The notes under the pieces are model-generated. The model worked only from the letters and a program-made list of their open reading frames with translations, did not search any database and was not told where the DNA came from. From NCBI GenBank assembly GCA_004144185.1, contig SEFP01000002.1, positions 248,001 through 312,000 on the forward strand: a stretch of 64,000 nt of DNA, in the 5' to 3' direction. Both the position numbers and the translations under genes were made by a program. This stretch comes from Sphingobacteriales bacterium. Lineage in GTDB: Bacteria > Bacteroidota > Bacteroidia > Chitinophagales > Chitinophagaceae. Shown here piece by piece: positions 39,795 to 48,814 of this stretch (its first letter is position 1; every line of letters begins with the position of its first letter).

Positions 39795-40693
39795 GAGGCA
39801 GTAAGCGAAAGGAAAAGATCTTCAAGAGAATGACGGGTCTGTACCGATTGAATGGCTGCCCCCTGTTGCGCTAGCTGCCGGATCAGTTCCGGAACAGCCG
39901 TTGCTTCCGTCCGGAACACCAGCTGCTGAGGATTCGATCCCTGCTCGGCATTCCACGACAGTCCGGCCTGCCGGAGTTCCGGAAACGGAGTAGCCAACTG
40001 GATGAGTACACGGGTTTCAGACGGTCGTACCAGCTCTTCATAAGCGCCTTCAAGCATTTTTTTTCCTTTGTGCAGAATCAGCAACCGGGTGGCCACATTC
40101 TCGATTTCGGCCAGCAAATGGCTGGAGATGATCACGGTTTTGCCAAGGTCGCGGCTCAAATGCAGGATCAGGTTCCGGATATCGGCAATCCCCTGCGGAT
40201 CCAGGCCGTTGGTCGGTTCATCGAGAATCAGCAGATCAGGTTCGTGTACCAGCGCGATGGCAATGCCAAGGCGTTGCTTCATCCCTAAAGAGTAGGCCTT
40301 TACGCGGTCGTGCATACGGTCTTTCAGTCCTACCAGCGTCAGGACCTCATCCAGCCGCGATTCCGGAATGGTTGCATCACAGAGCCGGGCAAACAGCCGC
40401 AGGTTTTCCAGGCCGGTAAAGTAACTGTACATATCGGGCCGTTCGACGACGGCACCAATGCGCCGTAACAGGCTGATTCCGGATTTCGGAAACGGCTGCC
40501 CGGCAATCAGAATTTCACCGGTAGTCGGCCGGATCAGTCCCAGGATGCAGCGAAGCGTGGTGCTTTTGCCGGCGCCGTTTTCGCCCAGAAAGCCATAGAC
40601 TTCGCCGGGCATCACCCGAAAGGACAGATCATCGACCGCAAGGTGGGTCGGATATTTCTTGGTAAGGTGTCGGACTTCTAAAACCGGATTCAC
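39791..40693 (-). CDS. ABC transporter ATP-binding protein
   Basis: Walker A 'GENGAGKSTT', signature 'YSLGMKQRLGIA', Walker B 'DLLILDEPTNGLDPQG'. Confidence 0.97.
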   Translation of the reverse strand: MNPVLEVRHLTKKYPTHLAVDDLSFRVMPGEVYGFLGENGAGKSTTLRCILGLIRPTTGEILIAGQPFPKSGISLLRRIGAVVERPDMYSYFTGLENLRLFARLCDATIPESRLDEVLTLVGLKDRMHDRVKAYSLGMKQRLGIAIALVHEPDLLILDEPTNGLDPQGIADIRNLILHLSRDLGKTVIISSHLLAEIENVATRLLILHKGKKMLEGAYEELVRPSETRVLIQLATPFPELRQAGLSWNAEQGSNPQQLVFRTEATAVPELIRQLAQQGAAIQSVQTRHSLEDLFLSLTAS

Positions 40694-40799
40694 AGTCAGG
40701 AATAATACAGGAGTAAAGCAAACACGCGAGATTGGGAGATAGTTGGCTAAACGGCTATTTTATGAGAATAAATCCGACCGGCCGTCTTTTCTTTAGGGT

Positions 40800-42107
40800 A
40801 TGAAACGCGTTGTTCCGGCTATTATTATTCTGATTTCGCTATCCGTGATGGGGATTCTCTATACGCAGGTGCAGTGGATTCAAAGTGCCATGCAGGTGCG
40901 GCAGGAGCAGTACAACCGCTCGTTGGAAATCGCGTTGCGGAATATCCGGACGGGCATCTGGGATCGTTTTCTGGAAGAGCAGGCCTACCTGGATCTGCTG
41001 GCATCGGAGCAACAAAAGCAACAGGCCTTGGCCCGCATCTTTACCGCGCAAACCCTGGCGCCCGAAACGGTCCAACGGATTATCTATAAAAGTCTGCATG
41101 AAAGCGGCATCCATGAAGAGTTTGAGTTTGCAGTCATCAATGTCTATGGATTTCCGATTGTAGCCTCTTCCGGATTCGACAGCACGCTGGCGCCCCAAAG
41201 CATTCAGTTATCGCTTCAGCCGGAGCTGTATATGCCTGATGTTGCCGGTGAAGCCAAGGAAACCCTGTATCTCTACCTGAATCATCCCAGTATTTATAGT
41301 GGCCGGCTGGGTCTCATGATTTTAGCCGCTGCCGTGCTGGTACTGGTAGTTTTGGCTGCTTTTACGCTGATTATCCGTACGCTGATTCAGCAGCGCAAGC
41401 TCTCCGAGATCAAAAGCGATTTCATGAACAATATGACGCATGAATTCAAAACCCCACTGGCCACTATTTCGCTGGCAGCCGATGCGCTGACCAATAAGAA
41501 AGTGATCGGAAATGAAGACCAGATTCGCTACTACAGCCACATGATTCTGGAGGAAAACAAACGCATGAACAAGCAGATCGAAACGATCTTGCAGGCGGCC
41601 AAGCTGGAGCAGAATGAAATCCAGCTCGATCTGGTTTCGATCGATGCTCATGTCGTGATCCGGAAAGTAGCCGACACCCTGGCACTACGCATCGACGAGC
41701 GGGGCGGCGGGCTGATGTTGCGCTTGAATGCCGAGAAACCGGTGATTGTGGCCGACGAAGTGCATTTCTCCAACATTATCTTCAACCTGATCGATAACGC
41801 CATTAAATATTCACGGAACGACGTGCCGGTTCTGGTTGAAGTGGAAACCAAATCGGCGGCCAAAATCCTGATGATCCGGATCCGGGACAACGGTATCGGG
41901 ATGAGCAAGGAAACGGTACGCCGGGTGTTTGAGAAGTTTTACCGCGCCCACACGGGCAATATCCACAACGTCAAAGGCTTTGGACTGGGGCTTTCCTATG
42001 TGAAAGGCATGATGGATGCCCATGGCGGCCGTATCCGGGTGGAAAGCACACTGGGTAAAGGCTCGCTGTTTGTGCTAACCTTCCCACTCGCCCAGGACGT
42101 CTACTAA
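40800..42107 (+). CDS. Sensor histidine kinase
   Basis: 'MTHEFKTPLATISLAADAL' H-box, 'IRDNGIGMSKETVRRVFEKFYRAHTGNIHNVKGFGLGLSYVK' ATPase domain. Confidence 0.95.
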   Translation: MKRVVPAIIILISLSVMGILYTQVQWIQSAMQVRQEQYNRSLEIALRNIRTGIWDRFLEEQAYLDLLASEQQKQQALARIFTAQTLAPETVQRIIYKSLHESGIHEEFEFAVINVYGFPIVASSGFDSTLAPQSIQLSLQPELYMPDVAGEAKETLYLYLNHPSIYSGRLGLMILAAAVLVLVVLAAFTLIIRTLIQQRKLSEIKSDFMNNMTHEFKTPLATISLAADALTNKKVIGNEDQIRYYSHMILEENKRMNKQIETILQAAKLEQNEIQLDLVSIDAHVVIRKVADTLALRIDERGGGLMLRLNAEKPVIVADEVHFSNIIFNLIDNAIKYSRNDVPVLVEVETKSAAKILMIRIRDNGIGMSKETVRRVFEKFYRAHTGNIHNVKGFGLGLSYVKGMMDAHGGRIRVESTLGKGSLFVLTFPLAQDVY

Positions 42108-42143
42108 AAAAGCCGCTGTTATAATAACAGCGGCTTTTTTAGT
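42105..42143. terminator. Bidirectional rho-independent terminator
   Basis: ctaaaaaagccgctgttat-aataacagcggcttttttag between convergent genes. Confidence 0.92.
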
Positions 42144-42170
42144 AAAGGCGTTCCGGAATCAGGATGTTCC

Positions 42171-44393
42171 TTAATCGCCTTTTACAAGCTTCAGTACAAC
42201 GGTTTCGCCTGTACTGTTGGTGAGCTGTAACTGATAGATTCCGTTCGCCAGGTTTCCGATGTAGATCTCTGAGGCAGCGTGGGTACGCAACACTTCACGG
42301 CCTTGCAGATCCGAGAGACGGACTTGGTAGTTTCCGGAAGGCTGGATTAATACGGTTGTAGTGGCCGGGTTGGGATATACCTGAACCGCTTTTCCGGACA
42401 GGCTGATAACCGCAGCATTGGTTACGATGATGGGATTGCTCATGCCGGTACAGCCGTTTGAATCTACACGCAGGGCGTACGTACCATTGGCTGCCGGGAC
42501 ATAGGTAGCGCCGTTGGCACCATTCACCGGAGTACCACCCAGCATCCATTGCAGATTGGTATAGCCAGTTGTGTTCGACAGTGACAGCAGACCATTTACG
42601 GAGGTGATAACCGGCATTGGTGTCGGTTTGGCTGTTACCATCACTATCCGGGACGTATCTGTGCACCCTGTATTGCTGGTAACACGAACGCTGTAGTTAC
42701 CGGTCTGATTAGCAGTGTAAGTCAGCATCGTAGCACCGGTAATGTTGGCTCTATTACGGCTCCACTGATAGGTATAGTTAGTTGCAGGCGGTACGCTCAG
42801 CACGACGCTGTCGCCTTGGCAGAAGGTAGTGTCTCTGGCAATTGAAATGGTTACAACAGGTTTTGGGTTCACGGTGACAGCGATGGCACTGGACGTATCT
42901 ACACAGCTTCCGTTGGTAATCCGAACCCGGTAGCTTCCGGACGTGCGGGCTACATAAAACGAGTCGGTTGCGCCGCTGACCTGAGTGCTTCCGGAAAACC
43001 ACTGGTAGGTATATCCGGTTGCACGATTGGCACGCAACCGCACCGAATCGCCTTGGCAGAAGGTCGTAGAACCAGCCGCATTAGCAGTTGCTGTAAGGGT
43101 CGAGGTATTGGTGATAGTCGCGCTGGCAGTAACAATACAGCCACCGCTAGCTGTAACGGTAACGGTATATGTACCGGCGTTGGTCAGGTTGGTGATACTG
43201 GCGGTAGTAGCGCTAAAACTGTTGGGTCCGGTCCAGGCATAAGTGAAAGCACCATTGCCGCTGGCTGTTGCAGTGGCAGAGCCGGCGGAGGCACAGGTAA
43301 TATTGGTGGATGTTACCGTTACCGTAGGTATGATACAGCTTGCTTTCGGTGTGAATGCCACCCCACGGAATACCGTATTGGTAGGTGCAGTCGCCAGGGT
43401 TATATAGCTGTTGGCAAAACCGGCAGCGTAACTGCTGTCTATAGCCATCACTAGGGCATTTCCGGTAGTTGCAATCGTTGTGGCGTAAATCTTGGGATAG
43501 GTTCCGGACCAGTCTACAGCCAGTCCACGGGCACCGCCACCGACCAGGATGGTATCCGCAACGGCCCAGGTGCCATTGGTATTTGCCCATTTCTGAATGC
43601 CTCCACCCGCACCGACGCGGTCATCCGCTACATAAGCGATAGTTTCTGTGGCATTGATCGCCAGTCCATAGGGAGACGAATTGGTTCCGGTATTGAACAA
43701 TAAGGTACCGGTGTTGGTTCCGGAAGTCGGCAGGCCGGAAATTTTGTTGATGCCCAGATACGCCGCTGATCCGGATGTGTAATACAGATTACCGTTCATC
43801 GTCTGAAGCACCCGGATGTTGGTTGCGCCGGTGCCCAGGACGGTCGGTGCTGCGGCATTGCCGAAATAGTACACACCATTAGTACCGCCAACACCCCAGT
43901 AATCTTCGCCGGTTCCTTTTACAGCTCCTCGGAAGTTATTTCCGGAAAAGGCACTGGCTGTTGAATCTGCACGACCGGCAATCCCGCTACTACCAACCGT
44001 ATCAATTACCCGGCGGATATTAGCTGCACTGGCATTGCCCAGATTGGCAGTATTTGTTACAGACGTATCATAGCCTGCAAACACCAGTTTAGTACTGTCA
44101 GCAGATAACGTCAAGCTGCCTTCAGAAGTAGCCGTACCGCCGATCACCAGTCGCTGTGCACCGCTGGTAGAAATCGTGATGGTACTCACCGGTGTGCTTT
44201 GACCTGCGGTAGTCCGGTTGAATTCTTTCAGATAAACGGCATTTCCACTGTTGGCGAATGCAGCGGTTCCATCGCCAACCTGTAAGACAACGATGTTTCC
44301 GGACGTCAGTTGCGCATGAGCCTGTTGTTGAAATCCTGTAACCGCTGCCAGCAGAAGTCCCGCCGCCGATACTGACTTGTAGAATGTATTCAT
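42171..44393 (-). CDS. Probable T9SS-secreted protein with Ig/PKD-like repeats and C-terminal sorting domain
   Basis: Signal peptide; repeated 'TFCQGDSVRL..YTYQWFSGS' modules; C-terminal 'VQVYPNPATTTVLIQPSGNYQVRLSDLQGREV..GIYQLQLTNSTGETVVLKLVKGD'. Confidence 0.88.
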   Translation of the reverse strand: MNTFYKSVSAAGLLLAAVTGFQQQAHAQLTSGNIVVLQVGDGTAAFANSGNAVYLKEFNRTTAGQSTPVSTITISTSGAQRLVIGGTATSEGSLTLSADSTKLVFAGYDTSVTNTANLGNASAANIRRVIDTVGSSGIAGRADSTASAFSGNNFRGAVKGTGEDYWGVGGTNGVYYFGNAAAPTVLGTGATNIRVLQTMNGNLYYTSGSAAYLGINKISGLPTSGTNTGTLLFNTGTNSSPYGLAINATETIAYVADDRVGAGGGIQKWANTNGTWAVADTILVGGGARGLAVDWSGTYPKIYATTIATTGNALVMAIDSSYAAGFANSYITLATAPTNTVFRGVAFTPKASCIIPTVTVTSTNITCASAGSATATASGNGAFTYAWTGPNSFSATTASITNLTNAGTYTVTVTASGGCIVTASATITNTSTLTATANAAGSTTFCQGDSVRLRANRATGYTYQWFSGSTQVSGATDSFYVARTSGSYRVRITNGSCVDTSSAIAVTVNPKPVVTISIARDTTFCQGDSVVLSVPPATNYTYQWSRNRANITGATMLTYTANQTGNYSVRVTSNTGCTDTSRIVMVTAKPTPMPVITSVNGLLSLSNTTGYTNLQWMLGGTPVNGANGATYVPAANGTYALRVDSNGCTGMSNPIIVTNAAVISLSGKAVQVYPNPATTTVLIQPSGNYQVRLSDLQGREVLRTHAASEIYIGNLANGIYQLQLTNSTGETVVLKLVKGD

Positions 44394-44481
44394 ATAAAAA
44401 GTTTGTGCAAAAATATCCGGAAGGATCAGTTTCCTCAAATGAATTGTCTGTAAACAGCACTCATTTTCGCACTCATTTTAA

Positions 44482-44516
44482 CCCAAAAGACCGGCGTAGT
44501 GCCGGTCTTTTCAAGA
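44482..44516. terminator. Rho-independent terminator
   Basis: aaaagaccggcgtagtgccggtctttt. Confidence 0.8.
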
Positions 44517-44542
44517 TAAGAATGCTATGAGGTAGCGTATGA

Positions 44543-45124
44543 TTACAATACCACACAGGCACTTTTAAGAACCGACACCAGCCGGATGGCATCAAAGATG
44601 CGCGCCTCGGTAGCGCCGTGATCTTTCACGCTCTGTTCGTGACTCTGTACACAGCGCTCACAGCCATTGAGCGCCGAAACAGCCAGGCTGACCAGTTCAA
44701 AAAACTCTTTGCCCAGCACCGGGTTCATCATCACGCTCATCCGCATTCCGGCCGGACTTTTGGCATACGTATCATTCTCGTGCAGGTAGTGGCGAAAGCG
44801 ATACAGCACATTGTTGGCACTCATCACCGATACACAGGCCACGATCTCTGCCAGTTCCGCATCAGTTGCTTCTTCGGTACGGGCCAGCGTAGTCAATCCT
44901 TCGATGAGACGGCTATGCTTTTCGTTCACCGCCGCTGCCAACGCCAGCAATAGGGTTTCCTTGCGGCTCAGGTGATTGCTTTTGAGTACGGCGTTGATGT
45001 TGAGCTTTAAATCTTTGAGCGCACGGCTATCCGTTGAAGACAACAGTTCCAACACCTGAGTTGCAGGTGTTTCCGGAAGCCGGAGGTCGGCCAGTATGGT
45101 TTGAGCAGTTTCGTTTAAAGGCAT
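44543..45124 (-). CDS. Carboxymuconolactone decarboxylase/AhpD-family alkylhydroperoxidase
   Basis: 'SALNGCERCVQSHEQSVKDHGATEARIFDAIRL' CxxC(x)3H motif. Confidence 0.92.
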   Translation of the reverse strand: MPLNETAQTILADLRLPETPATQVLELLSSTDSRALKDLKLNINAVLKSNHLSRKETLLLALAAAVNEKHSRLIEGLTTLARTEEATDAELAEIVACVSVMSANNVLYRFRHYLHENDTYAKSPAGMRMSVMMNPVLGKEFFELVSLAVSALNGCERCVQSHEQSVKDHGATEARIFDAIRLVSVLKSACVVL

Positions 45125-45203
45125 CTGTAAGTCAATTTTAAAAAAAGCTGCTGGCATCCCTTTTCCGGAATACCAGCAGCTGTAACAGGAATGTTCCGGA
45201 AGC

Positions 45204-45773
45204 TTAGGCTTCTTCCAGGGTCAGTTTCTGGGTCAGGGTCTCTTCACCTTTCTGCCAGTTACACGGGCACAGTTCGTCGGTTTGCAACGCATCCAGTACA
45301 CGGATGACTTCCTGTACATTGCGGCCTACCGACAGATCGTTTACGTTTACCCAGCGCACAATGCCTTCGTTGTCGATGATAAACGTAGCCCGGTACGCCA
45401 CACGCTCGTCTGCGTTGAGAATCCCCAACGCTTCAGCCAGGCTCTTGGATGTATCCGCCAGCATCGGGAAGCGCAGGTCGCGTAGATCTTTGTGTTCGTT
45501 GCGCCAGGCCAGGTGTACAAACTCGCTGTCGGTAGAAGCACCAATCAGCATCGTGTCACGGTCGTCAAATTCACCAAAGGCTTTGTTGAATTCAGCGATC
45601 TCGGTCGGGCAGACAAACGTGAAGTCTTTCGGCCACCAGAACATTACGGCCCATTTGCCGTTCAGATCTTCGGAGCTCAGCGTGTCAAACTCTTTACCTT
45701 TCTCGAGAGATACAACAGCCTTTTTCTTGAATTCCGGAAAAGGCATTCCTACGGTAACAAATTGTTGATTCAT
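45204..45773 (-). CDS. Peroxiredoxin (AhpC/TSA family)
   Basis: 'WAVMFWWPKDFTFVCPTEIAEFNKAFGEFDDRDTMLIGASTDSEFVHLAW'. Confidence 0.94.
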   Translation of the reverse strand: MNQQFVTVGMPFPEFKKKAVVSLEKGKEFDTLSSEDLNGKWAVMFWWPKDFTFVCPTEIAEFNKAFGEFDDRDTMLIGASTDSEFVHLAWRNEHKDLRDLRFPMLADTSKSLAEALGILNADERVAYRATFIIDNEGIVRWVNVNDLSVGRNVQEVIRVLDALQTDELCPCNWQKGEETLTQKLTLEEA

Positions 45774-45877
45774 AAAATCTTGATTTTTTGAGTTTTCGCC
45801 GCAAAATTCGGTCAGAACATCCGTTCTTAAAGCATCTTCTCCTTCTATTCTTCCAAAGCGCCTATAACCGGAAACAA

Positions 45878-45915
45878 TTAAAAAAAGCGGTGTATGTATA
45901 CACCGCTTTTTAAGG
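45878..45915. terminator. Rho-independent terminator downstream of 45948-48647
   Basis: aaaaaaagcggtgtatgtatacaccgcttttt. Confidence 0.88.
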
Positions 45916-45947
45916 TTTTTGATTAACTGCTTCCGGAACGCGGACCG

Positions 45948-48647
45948 TTACTCAACTACTATTTTTTGAGTCTTCAGCCCTTCAGCCTGAATCAGATAAG
46001 TGCCCGGTACCAGAGAAGCCATTGACACGTGGCTGGCATCCCGGAACGTAGCTACCCTACGACCATTCAGATCCAATACCACACCGGTGGCCGGCTGACT
46101 GAAATACAGTGTGCCTTTCTGAACCGGATTGGGATATACGTTCCAGGTATTTCCGGAAACCAGCGGTTGGGTAGTTCCCAGATAGCCACCACGAGGCGTC
46201 ACCTCAAACACCGCTACTGTTCCACTCACTTCATTGGAGGTAATCACATAGCTTTTCCGGTCGCGCGATTGCTTGTGGGAGATAAAAAGAATCCCTTCTG
46301 CACCCAGGTCGCCGGTAGCCGTAAGGGTATCTCGGGTGTTGCGATAGGCTTCAAATACCGGTGCGGTCGGGTCGGTGACATTAAAGGCCATAAACCCACC
46401 GGTACGCTCCAGCGCTACAAAGGCATATGCCGTATCGTTGATACTGCCGATGCAGACACCTTCCGGTTCAGGTCCTTTGGCATCCGACCGGTCTTTAAAG
46501 GCAATATTACTGTTGGAAACGTTGAACAGTCTGCGCAGTGCCGGATCGGCCAGCGTAATCTGTTCCAGCCGGTCGCCGCTGTTGTAGGCCAGTGTACCAT
46601 TCGCAGCATTCCAGATGCTGAATGACCGTCCGCCAAAGGCATAGATCACATCAAAGTCACCATCACCATCGGTATCGCCCAGTTTGTTGGTTACCGTCAG
46701 GCGACCCAGATTGTGAGCAGCCTTCAGCAGATCCTGGTTCCGGAAAATAGTGGAATCGAGCTTATAGCTGCCATCTGCTACCCGGGCTTCTTCTTTCAAT
46801 GCACTGTAATCCCGCGCATCGCCTTCATTGGCTGTAATCAGGTAGGTTTGACCGTTGACATTGTACGACGCAATCGCATCGGGCATATACATGCCACGCA
46901 CCGGCCAGTTGGCAATCACTGCACGATTGTTCTGATCGCTTACATCCAGTGCATTTCCGGAAAGGCTGTGATCGACCGTTCCCAGCGCCCGTACGGCAAT
47001 CACCGTTTGGGTCGGAATGTGAATGACCGCGAGGGCATTGTTTTCCTGTAAGGTTACATAAGCAGTATCAGACGTTTTATTGACGGTGATATACTCCGGT
47101 TCAAAATCTTTGGCAGCCGTGGCGTTGACGCCGAAGATGCGAACACCCTGGCTGCGCAGCACTGCTTCCTGGCCGTTGTAGGCGCTAAAGCCGGTATTGA
47201 CAGCAGTCGCGTTTTGCACGCCGTTTTGCAGATCCACAATCGTGATGCTGCCTTCCGGATCAACCGAATAATCGCTTTCCGGCTCGCCTTCATTGGCGGT
47301 CAGTACGTACCGGCCGTTGGGTGAGAAACAGATCATGTCCGGAATAGGTCCGGCAGGTACTTCTTTCAAAAAGCGACCAGCTGTGTCCAGAAACACAATC
47401 TTACCATTAGCCGTTTTCGGTGTGGCTTCGACGGCAACAGCAATAAGCCCTTTATACGCGGCTACGGAGTTGATGCCTCCGCCGTACACGGACATATCAA
47501 CGCTGTCGATAGCCGTCAGCGCGCCCGGATTGGTAAAGGACAGCAGGTGCAGTTTGTTATTCAGAGAGTTGACTACATACAAGCGGTTGGAAACCGAATC
47601 CCAAGCCGTGATCTCAGCTGAACTGCCGGCACCACTGACTTTATAGCTGCCACGGTGCGTAATCTGCAAGCGGTTCTGCGACTGCGGTGCCTGATAATCG
47701 TTATCAACGATATAGGCGGTGTGCTTGTTTAGGTTGCCCCGGTTTCCGTTCAGTACGGTATCCAGTGCAAACGCCAGGTATTCAGCGGCTTCCGGAAGCA
47801 CATCGTTTACAATCCGGTAGCGGGCATACAAGGTATCTGGACTGCCAGTCGACCAGGTCAGTACCGTATCAACTGCGGTCAGATCTGCTGTACTGGCGGT
47901 TCCGAATCCTGAAACCCGCGCCACACGAGCCGATGTGGTTCCGGTAGCCAACCGGTTGCTGATGACCACCGGAACTTTGAGGGTATCCGCGGCTTCATCG
48001 GCCATCTGGTAGGCCGAACCAAACACTACAGACGGCGGGTTGCTGGTAGCACCGGCTACCACCTGTACCCCATCAAGTCCGATATAATCGTCGCCACCGT
48101 TGACCCGGTAGCGGAACCGCACCCGGATAGCGCTGGTAGCGGCCGGAACAGATACTGCAACGCTGTCCCATACTTTATTGGCCAGCGGCAGATTTACATA
48201 GTTGCTCATGCTCCAGCTGGTTCCGGTATTGTACTCAATCTGGTAGCCTACCGAATCGCCGGTACCGCCCACCACATGAGTGAAGTACTTGAACTTGAAC
48301 GTGTAGCTGGTCAGCGGATTGAGCGTGACCGGCGCAAAGTCGAGCGTGTGGAGGTATGGGGCCGTCAGGATGGTTTGCGTGTAGGGGTTTTCCAGATCCC
48401 AGGCGCCCCAAAACCGGCTGCCCTCAGCGGCTGCGGTAATGGCCACATTGGTTCCGGATGTGTTGCCGAGATACGTCGTGTCTTTCCAGATGTCGTTCAG
48501 GGTAGAACCGTAATAGTAGGCACCCGGAGTGGCTGTAAAACTCCAGGCCGTTCCGGTGGAGGCGGTTTCAAAGCCCTGATAAGCGACCTGCGCTTCCACA
48601 TTCCGGAAGGCCAAGCTGGCCAGTAATAGAAGTAATCCTTTCTTCAT
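45948..48647 (-). CDS. Choice-of-anchor-I-type secreted protein with T9SS C-terminal sorting domain
   Basis: '[28 protein letters not shown]', '[24 protein letters not shown]', C-terminal '[31 protein letters not shown]'. Confidence 0.88.
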   Translation of the reverse strand: [899 protein letters not shown]

Positions 48648-48814
48648 GAAGCAAATAATTTTGCGCGAAGAACGTAGGTCTTTCAGCCTTCTGGATCAGC
48701 ATTACACAAGGATCATCAAAGCGTTACAGTCGCTTCACAAAAAGTTGATCAAAAGATAAAGCCACCCCTGAAATAGAGATGGCTTTGGTGAAAAAAGGAG
48801 AGGGAGAAACGTTA

